A stretch of DNA of 64,000 nucleotides from a virus, in the IMG/VR virus record IMGVR_UViG_3300042330_000875, positions 62,001 to 126,000 of that record. One strand, given 5' to 3'. The notes beneath the pieces are model-generated. The model saw nothing but the letters and a program-made list of their open reading frames with translations, searched no databases and had not been told where the DNA came from. A program made the position numbers and the translations under genes. Shown in pieces: positions 8,857-17,392 of this stretch (its first letter is position 1; each line of letters starts with the position of its first letter).

Positions 8857-9343
8857 ATTATTAGATAATACTGGCGCTCATATTGACATGAGCAATATAA
8901 ATGTAAAAGTAGAAAATTTTTATTGTATTTTAGATTGGAGTAATCAAAACGATGTTGATTTTAAATTCAATTTATTAGACATGTTAGTACAAGAATCTTG
9001 GCCGGTTGGAGTATTAAAAATAGGCGATGCTGTAATTCAGTTGCCGTTAAATTGGAAAATAGCAGTAGCAGACAGAAACTGTGAATATATTGAAATGATT
9101 GAAATTACTGAATTAAGAAAACGTCCATTTTGTGCTTTTGGTTTTGATCCTTTACGCGGTTTCTATCCTGAATTTTTACCGATTGAATTAATTGATCGTT
9201 ATCCAAATATGGATATATTATGGCCTTTATTAAAAAATGGTCATTTATTAAGTTACCCAATTAAGAAAAATTGTTGTATTTTTATTTGTCCACCAGAAGT
9301 AAAAATTCCAGATATGCTTGATATAGGAAAAATATTTCAATGA
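8849..9343 (+). CDS. Conserved phage protein downstream of UvsW, 164 aa
   Basis: The ATG at 8849 overlaps the last codons of UvsW by 8 bases, indicating coupling; an upstream in-frame TTG is less plausible. The core IQLPLNWKIAVADRNCEYIEM and FCAFGFDPLRGFYPEFLPIEL resembles a protein I recall next to helicase or recombination genes in cyanophage-like T4 relatives, where its function is unknown. No catalytic motif. Transcribed with uvsW and the following gene. Confidence 0.65.
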   Translation: MIKLLDNTGAHIDMSNINVKVENFYCILDWSNQNDVDFKFNLLDMLVQESWPVGVLKIGDAVIQLPLNWKIAVADRNCEYIEMIEITELRKRPFCAFGFDPLRGFYPEFLPIELIDRYPNMDILWPLLKNGHLLSYPIKKNCCIFICPPEVKIPDMLDIGKIFQ

Positions 9344-10008
9344 AAACATTAAAAATTTGTAATGCCGGATTAAAAAATCAAATGGTATTTGAAGTAAAAA
9401 ATTTCATTTATTATAGAAATAATAAAGAATATGTTTTAGATCGTCAAATTGAACAAGGACGATTAAGATTTATAAAAGATGGCGAAATTGATTTTGAAAT
9501 ATCATTAAGTAAAATATTCCACATTATTTTTTCTGAACAACGATATATTGATAGTACAACGGTAAATGAATATTTTAGAAAAGAAAATACTAAATTTACA
9601 ATAAATCAATTTATGTGTAATCGTATTCATAAAAATTTATTCAATAAATTTTATGAAAATTTTAATGGTGAAAATTCTATTGAACTTGATATAAGTGATG
9701 ATTTATTTTTATCTCATAGTTATGGATTAACACATGTAAATTTATTACGTAAAAATAAAGTTAAAAAAGAAAAACCAAAAATTGTTCATTTAGATAAAAT
9801 TGGTACTGAAATAGAAATTGACGATTTAGTTATTGGATGTAGAGATAATAATCTTCATATTACTACTGTTAAAAAATTATGTCCTTTAATGTTATTATTA
9901 AGCAATAATGTTTATGTTTATAAAAAAGAAACAGTTGTTATAAAAAAGCATGATCCTAGTTATGAGCAATTTAACGCATTAAGTATTTTAATTGAATTAA
10001 GAAAATAA
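9340..10008 (+). CDS. Hypothetical protein, 222 aa
   Basis: The start overlaps the previous stop (ATGA), making a three-gene coupled unit with uvsW. The protein is basic and mostly alpha/beta by appearance, with a KNKVKKEKPKIVHLDKIGTE linker near residue 145 separating two halves. The second half (EIDDLVIGCRDNNLHITTVKKL) could be an SH3-like barrel. Not recognised. Ends just before a strong promoter. Confidence 0.6.
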   Translation: MKTLKICNAGLKNQMVFEVKNFIYYRNNKEYVLDRQIEQGRLRFIKDGEIDFEISLSKIFHIIFSEQRYIDSTTVNEYFRKENTKFTINQFMCNRIHKNLFNKFYENFNGENSIELDISDDLFLSHSYGLTHVNLLRKNKVKKEKPKIVHLDKIGTEIEIDDLVIGCRDNNLHITTVKKLCPLMLLLSNNVYVYKKETVVIKKHDPSYEQFNALSILIELRK

Positions 10009-10011
10009 CTC

Positions 10012-10040
10012 TTGACATAACTTAGAAAATTTTCTATATT
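10012..10040 (+). promoter_or_regulatory. Class-G promoter (17-base spacer with GAAAATTTTC)
   Basis: TTGACA at 10012-10017, a 17-base spacer ending in GAAAATTTTC (10025-10034), then TATATT at 10035-10040. The transcript start region reads AGTTTCATCAACGAGAC, similar to other members of this promoter group. It serves the 63-residue gene at 10078. Confidence 0.85.
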
Positions 10041-10077
10041 AGTTTCATCAACGAGACAGAATAAAGGATATATAATT

Positions 10078-10269
10078 ATGGAAAATAAAAAAATTTATGT
10101 TGTTTATACTGACTGGAATGGAAGTATGACCTCTGATCATCGCGCGGTTGAAATTAATAAAGCTTTTACTAATATTGAAAAAGCAAACGAGTATATTATC
10201 GATCAATTAGTTAATTATGAAATTATTCCTCGAAAATATATTTTTATTGAAGAAATTGAATTGGAATAG
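10078..10269 (+). CDS. Small hypothetical protein, 63 aa
   Basis: The protein starts MENKKIYVVYTDWNGSM and is acidic overall, ending in EEIELE. Driven by its own class-G promoter, preceded by an AAAGGA site and closed by a strong terminator, so it is a single-gene unit, a common arrangement for early host-directed phage proteins. Ends at TAG. Function unknown. Confidence 0.65.
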   Translation: MENKKIYVVYTDWNGSMTSDHRAVEINKAFTNIEKANEYIIDQLVNYEIIPRKYIFIEEIELE

Positions 10270-10284
10270 TTTTAAACTTAAATT

Positions 10285-10310
10285 AAAAGCGGGAAATTTC
10301 CCGCTTTTTT
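10285..10310 (+). terminator. Rho-independent terminator
   Basis: AAAAGCGGGAAATTTCCCGCTTTTTT, a perfect stem followed by a T-run. Confidence 0.9.
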
Positions 10311-10379
10311 CATATAAAATAAATTCTTGACAAAATCATCAATTAATGGCAAATTTGAAAACTAACAAGGAGATTTTTA

Positions 10380-10853
10380 ATGTCATTAACTGTTTTTTTA
10401 GATTCCGATGGTGTTTTGGCTGATTTTGATCGCAGGGCGCGCGAATTGCTTAATTGTGATCATCGTCGGTTGCCTGATGAAGAAATGTGGCGTCGTTTAA
10501 ATGAATTTGAAGATTTTTGGCATACTATCCCCAAGCGGTATGATGCTGATGAATTAGTTGCAGGCGTAAGGGAATTGGGTTATGAACCTGTAATCATTAC
10601 AGGTTGCCCTAAATCAAATTATGAAGTTGCTGATAAGGGCAAACGTGATTTCTTTAATCAGCATTGGCCTGAATTTACGGTTCACACTTGTTTGTCAAGA
10701 AATAAAGCATCATTTATGAGAAATCCTGGTGATATTCTCATTGATGATTTTAAAAGCAATTGCAAGCGGTGGGCAGCGGCAAATGGTGTGCCAATTTGGC
10801 ATAAAAATACCAAACAAACTTTAACTGAACTTAAAAACATTTTAGGAGTATAA
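10380..10853 (+). CDS. 5'(3')-deoxyribonucleotidase-like HAD phosphatase
   Basis: 157 residues with the HAD nucleophile motif FLDSDGVLADF (Asp8 and Asp10), a motif II-like ITGCPKSN, and the acidic motif ILIDDFKSNC. This is the NT5C-type layout in which a small cap follows the first strand. The expected reaction is removal of phosphate from deoxynucleoside monophosphates, complementing the two deaminases at 22-24 kb in nucleotide pool control. AAGGAG lies upstream of the ATG, and a TTGACA (10327-10332) 50 bases before. GC content is a little higher than in the neighbours. Confidence 0.8.
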   Translation: MSLTVFLDSDGVLADFDRRARELLNCDHRRLPDEEMWRRLNEFEDFWHTIPKRYDADELVAGVRELGYEPVIITGCPKSNYEVADKGKRDFFNQHWPEFTVHTCLSRNKASFMRNPGDILIDDFKSNCKRWAAANGVPIWHKNTKQTLTELKNILGV

Positions 10854-10854
10854 T

Positions 10855-11256
10855 ATGAGTAATGTAGTTTTTGATCCACACGCAAGAGAACAAAAAGAAG
10901 CAACTTTTGAACGAGTTATTGAAAATGTTAATCCATTTGAAAATGATAGCATTTGGACACAAAAGTTAGCTTTAAATTGGAGCGTGTTAGCGGTTTATGA
11001 TTGTAGTAAATTGGAAAATATGTTTGGCGTATTTCCTGAAACTGCAAAAATTGCTGATTATTTTAAACAACAAAACATCGATGTTTATGTTGAAAATCTT
11101 CCTTGGATTAATCGTTATGGTAAAAACGGCATGAAAATGAACAAACTTAAACCAGCCGATCATGTAATTAGAGTTTATGCTAATTCAAAAGAAGTTTTAG
11201 AAAATTCACCTTTTGAATGGGTTCAATTTCAAATTAAGGATGAAAAATATTCTTAA
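10855..11256 (+). CDS. Hypothetical protein, 133 aa
   Basis: Follows the nucleotidase by one base, so it is co-transcribed. The protein has an N-terminal acidic helix and a C-terminal alpha/beta part (HVIRVYANSKEVLENSPFEWVQFQI). No motif recognised. Its TAA overlaps the ATG of the next gene (TAATG). Confidence 0.65.
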   Translation: MSNVVFDPHAREQKEATFERVIENVNPFENDSIWTQKLALNWSVLAVYDCSKLENMFGVFPETAKIADYFKQQNIDVYVENLPWINRYGKNGMKMNKLKPADHVIRVYANSKEVLENSPFEWVQFQIKDEKYS

Positions 11257-11588
11257 TGTTTATTTATTATGTTGATGGAAATAAATTTACAACCGATAAT
11301 AAAGATGGAATTAATTTTTATGATATTTCATCCCCCAATGATGATATTCCTGCTTTTGAAGATTTATCTGATGGATATAAATCTTGGTTTGAAAAAAAAG
11401 TAATTTGGCATCGATTAACTGGGCCAGCTAGAATTTGGTTTGATGGGACAGAAGAATTTTATTTAAATGGAATTGGTTATCCTTCTATAAAAGAATGGAT
11501 TAATGATCATCCAAATCCCGATTTATACTTCGATGCAATTGGAATAAAAACAGAAACTGAACGAGTTTTGTGGTTTTTACAAAATTAA
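11256..11588 (+). CDS. YYIDG-family protein, copy 5 (TD-tail type)
   Basis: Starts inside the stop of the previous gene, so its translation is coupled to a nucleotidase-operon transcript. YYVDGNKFTT, ISSPNDDIPAFEDLSDG, HRLTGPARIWFDG, FYLNGIGYPSIKEWI, then HPNPDLYFDAIG and TETERVLWFLQN. The second segment has one fewer turn-proline than other copies (INFYDISS instead of IPxxxISS). Confidence 0.8.
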   Translation: MFIYYVDGNKFTTDNKDGINFYDISSPNDDIPAFEDLSDGYKSWFEKKVIWHRLTGPARIWFDGTEEFYLNGIGYPSIKEWINDHPNPDLYFDAIGIKTETERVLWFLQN

Positions 11589-11601
11589 AAAGGAATAAAT
11601 T

Positions 11602-11801
11602 ATGAAAAAAGGTGCCGGTATTGTTTTTATGGTTTTGTTTATTCAACTTATTTTGTTAAATGTAATAAAGAAGAGATTTTAAATCAATTTAAATTTACTA
11701 ATGAAATCAAAGACTTACAATTTTTCGATATTAATAATTTACCAAAAAATTGCTTATTTAATAATAAATTTATTGAAAATTTAAAATCACACATTCATTG
11801 A
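11602..11801 (+). pseudogene. Small ORF split by a frameshift at an A6 run
   Basis: From the ATG the frame closes after 26 codons. One extra A in the ATGAAAAAA run would instead give one open frame of 66 residues, starting MKKRCRYCFYGFVYSTYFVKC and ending in LKSHIH with TGA at 11799-11801. The longer product has an N-terminal cysteine pair (CRYC). An AGGAATAAATT site precedes the ATG. Either a decayed gene, a homopolymer sequencing error, or a slippage-dependent gene. Confidence 0.45.
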
Positions 11802-12167
11802 TAATTGTTCTCGATTAAATTCTATTGTATAATTATCAATAACGTTTTCTGGAACATAGGTTAAAGTCATTTCTATTCTTACACCATATTCATAATTTAC
11901 AACATTAATATAATCCAATCTAACCCGACCTTTTTGTTCATCTACGATTCGCATTGCTTCCGCAACAATTGCATCTTTTGTACTTTGCACAAATGGTTCG
12001 GCTAAATAATTCCAAATTCTACAACCCCAATCAGGGCGCATAACACGTTCACCTATTCTTGTGTTAAAATGATTCATTAAACTCCTTTTAACTAAAGGAA
12101 TATCAACCAATTCAAAATTTTTATCTCTAGGATCGTTGGGCGCTTCCCAACCACGAAAATAAACCAT
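11787..12167 (-). CDS. 25: Baseplate wedge protein, gp25-like
   Basis: 126 residues with the gp25/GPW signature MRPDWGCRIWNYLAEP (about residues 42-57), a mixed alpha/beta small lysozyme-fold-like domain without catalytic residues. T4 gp25 is 132 residues; it sits in the inner baseplate wedge next to gp6 and gp53 and helps start sheath assembly. It is alone on the minus strand here, away from other recognised tail genes, and its C-terminus overlaps the short ORF at 11602. Confidence 0.9.
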   Translation of the reverse strand: MVYFRGWEAPNDPRDKNFELVDIPLVKRSLMNHFNTRIGERVMRPDWGCRIWNYLAEPFVQSTKDAIVAEAMRIVDEQKGRVRLDYINVVNYEYGVRIEMTLTYVPENVIDNYTIEFNREQLSMNV

Positions 12168-12189
12168 AAAAATATTTAAAGGATATTTA

Positions 12190-12501
12190 ATGACTTATAT
12201 TTATTATATTGATGGTGAAAAATTTACAACCGATACTAAAAATGAAATTCCTCGTAATGAAATTTCATCTCCTGATGAAATTACACCTGCACTTGAAAAT
12301 TTATCAACAGGAGTTAAAATTTGGTGTAAAAAAGGATTTATTTGGCATCGTTTAACTGGACCAGGGATTATTCTCTCAGATGGTAAAAAAGAGTTTTATT
12401 TAAATGATAAATGTTATTTTAGAAATGTAAAAGATTGGTTAGCAGATCACCCAAATCAAGATAACGCCTTTCAAGTAGAAATGCTTTTAAAATATTCTTG
12501 A
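12190..12501 (+). CDS. YYIDG-family protein, copy 6 (NQ-tail type)
   Basis: Divergent from gp25 with only 22 bases between starts. YIYYIDGEKFTT, ISSPDEITPALENLSTG, HRLTGPGIILSDG (Ala of GPA replaced by Gly), FYLNDKCYFRNVKDWL, tail HPNQDNAFQVEMLLKYS. The last codons overlap the TTGACA of the promoter for the next gene. Confidence 0.8.
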   Translation: MTYIYYIDGEKFTTDTKNEIPRNEISSPDEITPALENLSTGVKIWCKKGFIWHRLTGPGIILSDGKKEFYLNDKCYFRNVKDWLADHPNQDNAFQVEMLLKYS

Positions 12502-12526
12502 CAATGAATATTGTTTCTCATATAAT
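12498..12526 (+). promoter_or_regulatory. Consensus sigma70 promoter
   Basis: TTGACA, 17 bases, TATAAT: a perfect consensus. It lacks the GAAAATTTTC element. Drives the operon from 12560 to 14138. Confidence 0.85.
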
Positions 12527-12559
12527 CTATTATCATTTTTAGATTGGGGGAGTAAAAAA

Positions 12560-13009
12560 ATGTTTGATTTTCCGTTTAAATCTCGCGGTAAGTTAATTTA
12601 TGATCCTAATCGTCAAAATATGAAAAATCGCGTTAAGCGATGGGCAGTTTTACAAGTTGATCAAGAAATTTCAAATTATTATCGTTGGTGGGTTAATCAT
12701 CTTTATCATAAACATTTGCTTGTTCCTGCTTGGGGTGCCCACATTTCTGTAATTCGTGGTGAACGAGATTTTGTATCAAGCAATGTTGATATGGATACGT
12801 CGTTATGGAAAAAATACCATAATCAATGGTTTGAATTTGAATATTCCAATCAACCGTATTCTGTTAAAAATGGTAATTTTTGGGTTATTCGAGTTCGTTC
12901 CGATGATCTTATGGAAATTCGCAAAGAAATGGGATTGATTAATCGATTTGATGATCCTCTTCACATTACCATTGGTAAAGATCCACACAAAGACTTAAAG
13001 GAGTTTTAA
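12560..13009 (+). CDS. 2H-phosphoesterase-like protein
   Basis: 149 residues. Two H-x-[ST] motifs fit the 2H superfamily: H61-I-S63 in WGAHISVIRGERD and H135-I-T137 in LHITIGK. 2H proteins hydrolyse 2',3'-cyclic or 2',5'-linked phosphodiesters; phage members include Acb1 and RNA-repair-like enzymes. The opening GKLIYDPNR and RWAVLQVDQEISNYYRWW belong to a family I recall as common in tailed phages but without known substrate. First gene of an operon with PilZ and IscA-like genes. A role against nucleotide-signalling defence is inference. Confidence 0.65.
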   Translation: MFDFPFKSRGKLIYDPNRQNMKNRVKRWAVLQVDQEISNYYRWWVNHLYHKHLLVPAWGAHISVIRGERDFVSSNVDMDTSLWKKYHNQWFEFEYSNQPYSVKNGNFWVIRVRSDDLMEIRKEMGLINRFDDPLHITIGKDPHKDLKEF

Positions 13010-13321
13010 ATGAAAGTTTTATTTTTATTATTTTGTTTGTTTAGTTTTAGCGCAAAGGCTGCTGTAACTCCAAAACAACAAAATTTTTGTGATACTGGAT
13101 TAGTTCATGTTTTATTAAATGATGATCCTCCCCAAGAATTTTATGTTGAATTAAGCAAAACCGAATATAAATATATTTGGTTTCATCAACTAAATACAGC
13201 ATTAATGATTTATTGGGAAAATAATATCGATTTAAATCAAATTGAATTATTTTTACGCAAACAACCATTTATTTCATCAGTACAATGTTTGGATACAAAG
13301 GATTTTAAACAAAGAAGATAA
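13010..13321 (+). CDS. Small exported protein, 103 aa
   Basis: N-terminal signal peptide MKVLFLLFCLFSFSAKA with cleavage likely after AKA (residue 17). The mature 86-residue protein has two cysteines (NFCDTG, VQCLD) that could pair in the periplasm. It sits between the 2H-like and PilZ genes with no gap, so it belongs to the same operon. Function unknown. Confidence 0.65.
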   Translation: MKVLFLLFCLFSFSAKAAVTPKQQNFCDTGLVHVLLNDDPPQEFYVELSKTEYKYIWFHQLNTALMIYWENNIDLNQIELFLRKQPFISSVQCLDTKDFKQRR

Positions 13322-13809
13322 TGATCGAGTTAGATAAAAAACAAAGATTAGCATTAGAATTATTAAGAGCCATTAGACAAGATGGTGGCTCTGATAATTC
13401 TTATTCAAAATCTGATAAAGAAAAATTAAATGAAGAAAAAACAATTGAAAATAAAAATGATCCTAAAAGAAATAATAAGCGTCATTATCATCCTGAATTA
13501 AAAGCTAAAATTAATAATAAAGAATATGATGTATTGGATTTTAGTATAAGTGGTGCTAAAATTAAAATTAATCTTTGGGATTTTTCAAGTAAAAATGCTA
13601 ATGAATTTTTTGCAGTATTTCAATTAAAAGATAAAACTACGTTTGTAAAATGTCGTGGTATGTGGATTGATCGACAAAATAAAGAAATGGGAATTAAATT
13701 CTTATCATTATCAGAATCATCTTGGTCATTTTTTAATGATATTTTATTTGATATGGTAAAATCACAACAAAAACCACAAACAAAAAAGAAATTTTGGGGG
13801 ATATTTTAA
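13321..13809 (+). CDS. PilZ-domain protein
   Basis: 162 residues: a charged N-terminal region, then a PilZ-like domain from about residue 55. The motif KRHYHPELKA resembles the RxxxR switch (with one Arg replaced), followed by YDVLDFSISGAKIKI, matching the D-x-S-x-x-G-[AG] motif that binds cyclic-di-GMP, and GMWIDRQNKEMGIKFLSLS closing the barrel. PilZ proteins couple cyclic-di-GMP to motility and surface functions. Binding may be weakened by the altered arginine motif. Coupled by one-base overlaps to both neighbours. Confidence 0.65.
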   Translation: MIELDKKQRLALELLRAIRQDGGSDNSYSKSDKEKLNEEKTIENKNDPKRNNKRHYHPELKAKINNKEYDVLDFSISGAKIKINLWDFSSKNANEFFAVFQLKDKTTFVKCRGMWIDRQNKEMGIKFLSLSESSWSFFNDILFDMVKSQQKPQTKKKFWGIF

Positions 13810-14138
13810 TGAGTGCAATTGTAATTACTGATAATGCTAAACAACATTTAATTGATTTAACAAAACAACATAATAAAAATAGTTTTATTCTTGGTTTAAG
13901 AGCAAAAGGTTGTTCTGGATTTCAATATAGTTTTGATTTTTATGATAATGAACAAAATGTAACTGAAATTGATTATAATGAATTTAAACTTTATGTTGAA
14001 AATGAAAGTTTAATTTATATCATTGGTACTGTTATAGATTTAGAAAAAACAATGTTTTCTTCAGGATTAACTTTTACTAATCCAAATGCATCAGGTGGCT
14101 GTGGGTGCGGAGAAAGTTTTAATTTAGATATGGAATAA
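13809..14138 (+). CDS. A-type Fe-S carrier (IscA/ErpA/HesB-like)
   Basis: I use the ATG at 13809 (TAATG overlap with the PilZ gene and GGGG upstream at 13796-13799) rather than an earlier ATG. The 109 residues contain the three cluster ligands of A-type carriers: Cys35 in AKGCSGF and Cys98/Cys100 in GGCGCGESF. The family accepts Fe-S clusters and hands them to apo-proteins. HesB-like genes are known from marine phages. A possible client in this window is the radical SAM protein at 52170-53120. Confidence 0.88.
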   Translation: MSAIVITDNAKQHLIDLTKQHNKNSFILGLRAKGCSGFQYSFDFYDNEQNVTEIDYNEFKLYVENESLIYIIGTVIDLEKTMFSSGLTFTNPNASGGCGCGESFNLDME

Positions 14139-14165
14139 AAAAGGAAGCTTTTAGCTTCCTTTTTT
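14135..14165. terminator. Bidirectional terminator
   Basis: AAAAAAGGAAGC-tttta-GCTTCCTTTTTT between converging genes. Confidence 0.9.
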
Positions 14166-14286
14166 ATTTCGATGTTTCGGTTTTCTTTACAATAATAACA
14201 GTTTTACGAACTGCTACTGATGTATCGCCTTTTGCATAAGCAACAGCTTGACGCATACCAGCAAGAATTTTATTAGGTTTAGACAT
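14164..14286 (-). CDS. Very small protein, 40 aa
   Basis: Minus-strand ORF beginning MSKPNKILAGMRQAVAYAKG and ending in KKTETSK. A GAAAGGAAAAT stretch upstream of the ATG serves as ribosome site, and the converging terminator closes it. The helix ILAGMRQAVAYAKGD resembles the first helix of some HTH antitoxin-like regulators, but the protein is too short to hold a full HTH domain. No toxin gene is adjacent. Confidence 0.55.
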   Translation of the reverse strand: MSKPNKILAGMRQAVAYAKGDTSVAVRKTVIIVKKTETSK

Positions 14287-14355
14287 TTTGTATTTTCCTT
14301 TCGTTTAATTGATATTGCAATTTAAAACATTTTTCTTTTTATGTCAACAACTTTT

Positions 14356-15021
14356 TTACATTATTTTTGTTAAAATCGGACGAATATTGGCTTTGCTATT
14401 ATCATCTGACCAAACACTTTGATCATATTCACCATCTTGTTTACCATGATATAAAATAACATCAGTTTCTAAAATTTCAGAATTATTTAAATCAACTAAA
14501 TCAACTTGGATATCAATTTGATTTGATAAATATGTCCATAATTTTCTGGCACCAAAATATTGATGTTTATCGCCTAAAATATTAAGTCCTAAATTATTAA
14601 CAATCCATTTATACATCATGGCTGCTAACCCTCGGTTTCTAAATTCATTACCAACATACACGCCTCTTACTGAAAATAAACTATTATAGCCTAATTGATT
14701 ACCAATAGAATTTCGATCTTCAAATGCAATCTGAAAAATAGTCCGAAAAACATTTTTTATTTCTGTACCAGATTTTGTTTCACGAGTTATTGTTGTTTCA
14801 AAACCGGCAATAAAAACATGATCGCTATGTAATCGCGCAATTATAAATTTATCTCCTTTATTCTCAATAACATCAACTTTTTTCCATAATGTATCAAAAT
14901 AGTCTAATGAAATATCCATTTCAAAATTTTCACCAAAACCCGACCAATCGCCAGGAACAGCAATTGGTTGTTCTTTTAATTTTCTTTTTTCATAGGCTTC
15001 TAATAATTCATCTAATGTCAT
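14356..15021 (-). CDS. GNAT-like acetyltransferase
   Basis: 221 residues. The acetyl-CoA-binding GNAT motif is visible as SVRGVYVGNEFRNRGLAAMMY (about residues 121-141; the R-x-R-G-L-A part is the Q/RxxGxG/A loop), followed by a helix and the GARKLWTYLSN segment typical of the last GNAT motif. Similar proteins occur in T4-like phages. The target is unknown: protein N-termini, lysines or a small molecule are possible. Single gene on the minus strand. Confidence 0.65.
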   Translation of the reverse strand: MTLDELLEAYEKRKLKEQPIAVPGDWSGFGENFEMDISLDYFDTLWKKVDVIENKGDKFIIARLHSDHVFIAGFETTITRETKSGTEIKNVFRTIFQIAFEDRNSIGNQLGYNSLFSVRGVYVGNEFRNRGLAAMMYKWIVNNLGLNILGDKHQYFGARKLWTYLSNQIDIQVDLVDLNNSEILETDVILYHGKQDGEYDQSVWSDDNSKANIRPILTKIM

Positions 15022-15082
15022 TTTATTTTCCTTAACTATAATCGTTAATTTTATAATAATAAATTATTTTTGTCAATAGAAA

Positions 15083-17056
15083 TTATTCACCACTATTAAA
15101 AAGATCAATTAATGCATATCGATTTCCTTGAACACCAATTGCAGGCAAACAATCAGTTGTATTATTGGTAAAAGTCAAATTAGAATAAATTTTAGTTAAA
15201 CTCATATTTTCACATACGATTCCAGTAACATTATTTCTTATAATATTGGTTCCAGTATCCAAAAATGTCACAGTTGATGTATCTTTACATAATACACACA
15301 ATTGATTGTTTTCAAATAATGTTTCGTTTTCGCCCCCAATATAAATTATACTGGTACTTAAACCGATAACTTGTTCATTACCAACTGCACGAACGTTTTT
15401 AATTTCTAAATGTGATCCTCGCACACTTAATGCCTGATCTGAATCATAACATTCTAAATTTTTACTAATAAATCCAATATTAATTCCTTTATATCCTTGA
15501 GCACAACTATCAATAAATGTTTGATTAACATTTATAAAACTATTTCTTAAAAATCCAGCTTGCGCCATATTTGTTGCATAAAAATTTTGTGAATTAAATA
15601 AAGAATTAACTAATTTTAAACCTTCTTGAGTAAAAACATCTCGATAATCAGTTAAATTAAGTTGTGAATTTTTAGTCCAAACAGTTGTAGAATTACCGCT
15701 ACCTCTAATATATGTTACGTTTATATTTGCATTGATAGCATTTACACCCAAATCATTTCCAGATAATATTAATGTATTACCTCGTAAATTTTCAATTATA
15801 TCAATACCATTATTTGAATTTGATTCGATTAACGTATCGAACATTATATTTTTTACTTTGGAATAATTAATACCATAAAGACCAACATCGTTATTACAAA
15901 TTATATCATTTCCTGAAAAAAGTTGTGTAACAGTTTGTTGAACAAATAAAATATTTTCTAAAACTAAAGTTTTTTCAATATTAAAACATAAATTAGTTTG
16001 TGAAATTATTTTATTAGATGGTTTTTTAAAACTTCCTGTAACATTTAATAATGAAGGAATAATTGTAGTTTTCCAACTACAACGAACAACAATTAAATTA
16101 TTAATAGAATCTAATTGGATTATAGGCCATAATCCAATCAATACTTGAGAATTTTCTTGTCCAGAAACATTATTAATATAGATATAATCACCAATTGATA
16201 AACCAGTAGTCGTGCCTTGTAAAACAACATCATAGCTACCATAAGTTCCAGTAATTGTATTAACCGCAGTAAATGTTCCCGAAGTCCAAGGTAATCCACG
16301 TAAAATAATTTGAGAACTTTGTGGATGATTAATTTCAATTGTGTTTGTTATAGTTTGTTGACCAGTTATATCAATATAAATTTTTACATCAGGCGCTAAT
16401 GTATAATTTTTAATATAATTTAAAGCATCTTGTATTGTTGCATATTTCAATGGTACATTTAAAATAGTATCTTCAAGTAAATAAAAACTATCGATAGCAA
16501 TAACTCTACCATATTTATCAACAGTTAAATTTGGTTGAGAATAAAGACCTGGATTATTAATTACAGTTTCTAATCCAATTTCACCTTCTACGGTTATTAC
16601 TCCACCAGTTAAACCATTAGTTGCTGTTATTTTTTTAACTGTGCCTTCAAAGCCACCAGTTGATGTATCAATCCAAACCAAATTGTTATATATTTTTAAT
16701 TTTAAATTAGTAGTATCAAACCAAACATCGCCTTCAAATGGATTATTAGGTTGATTACCATAAAATACACCAACTGCTTTCCAATTAAAGCCATTCCATT
16801 GACGCAAATTATTATTTGTTGTATCATACCATAATTGGCCCGATACAGGTTTTGAAGGCGGTAAATCACCAGCAAAATTTTCCATTAAATACATAAAATT
16901 TTCCATAACCGCTTGGCCCCAATTGGGTTCTTCTGGACCGATAAAAGTTATATTAGTTGAAAAATTATCTCTTGTTTCAGCATTTAATCGCAATGGAAAA
17001 CGATTTTGCGGATCAGGTAAATTTGAAAAACGATTGATTAAAAACATATTTTGCAC
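15083..17056 (-). CDS. Tail fibre or baseplate-associated structural protein
   Basis: 657 residues. The first 140 residues hold two tandem modules of the type GQLWYDTTNNNLRQWNG-W and GDVWFDTTNLKLKIYNN-W, found in many T4-superfamily tail proteins. The rest is rich in N, T, I and V with regular short strands (for example INANINVTYIRGSGNSTTVW), as in a right-handed beta-helix. The start MQNMFLINRFSNLPDPQNRFPLRL and the ENFMYLMENFAGDLPPSKPVSG block look like virion-attachment sequence. Probably a trimeric fibre; receptor contact is possible but unproven. Confidence 0.7.
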   Translation of the reverse strand: MQNMFLINRFSNLPDPQNRFPLRLNAETRDNFSTNITFIGPEEPNWGQAVMENFMYLMENFAGDLPPSKPVSGQLWYDTTNNNLRQWNGFNWKAVGVFYGNQPNNPFEGDVWFDTTNLKLKIYNNLVWIDTSTGGFEGTVKKITATNGLTGGVITVEGEIGLETVINNPGLYSQPNLTVDKYGRVIAIDSFYLLEDTILNVPLKYATIQDALNYIKNYTLAPDVKIYIDITGQQTITNTIEINHPQSSQIILRGLPWTSGTFTAVNTITGTYGSYDVVLQGTTTGLSIGDYIYINNVSGQENSQVLIGLWPIIQLDSINNLIVVRCSWKTTIIPSLLNVTGSFKKPSNKIISQTNLCFNIEKTLVLENILFVQQTVTQLFSGNDIICNNDVGLYGINYSKVKNIMFDTLIESNSNNGIDIIENLRGNTLILSGNDLGVNAINANINVTYIRGSGNSTTVWTKNSQLNLTDYRDVFTQEGLKLVNSLFNSQNFYATNMAQAGFLRNSFINVNQTFIDSCAQGYKGINIGFISKNLECYDSDQALSVRGSHLEIKNVRAVGNEQVIGLSTSIIYIGGENETLFENNQLCVLCKDTSTVTFLDTGTNIIRNNVTGIVCENMSLTKIYSNLTFTNNTTDCLPAIGVQGNRYALIDLFNSGE

Positions 17057-17143
17057 CTCTTATCTTATTTAAAAATTTAATTGTTGATATTAAATAATAT
17101 TCCAGGTAACATCTAATTTGTTGTTATTGGAAAGGAATTAAGA

Positions 17144-17392
17144 ATGGAAAATGTACTTTTTGTAAATTTGCTGGTTGAATATATTGCTTTTCTTGATAAG
17201 AAAGCAGTTAAAATTGCCGTTATCGATCTTCCAGATGAAGTTAAAAATGATTTTCAAATAAAACTTCGTCAATTTAATATTGATGGTAAGCTTTATCGTA
17301 TTGAAAATGAAAGCATTCCAAATTCATTATCTAATCGAGTAAAAGAAAATAATCTTGATCTTGAAGTTGGAAAAGTTATTTGTACTTGGTAA
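17144..17392 (+). CDS. Hypothetical protein, 82 aa
   Basis: Starts MENVLFVNLLVEYIAFLDKKAVKIAV. Contains a strand-helix-strand pattern (VKIAVIDLPDEVKNDFQIKLRQF) and no catalytic motif. GGAAAGGAATT precedes the ATG. Its end overlaps the converging Acb1-like gene by 17 bases. Unrecognised. Confidence 0.6.
   Translation: MENVLFVNLLVEYIAFLDKKAVKIAVIDLPDEVKNDFQIKLRQFNIDGKLYRIENESIPNSLSNRVKENNLDLEVGKVICTW

Noticed and set aside
12498-12526. Consensus promoter as member of the class-G group
   Set aside because: Spacing is 17 bases but the GAAAATTTTC element is missing.
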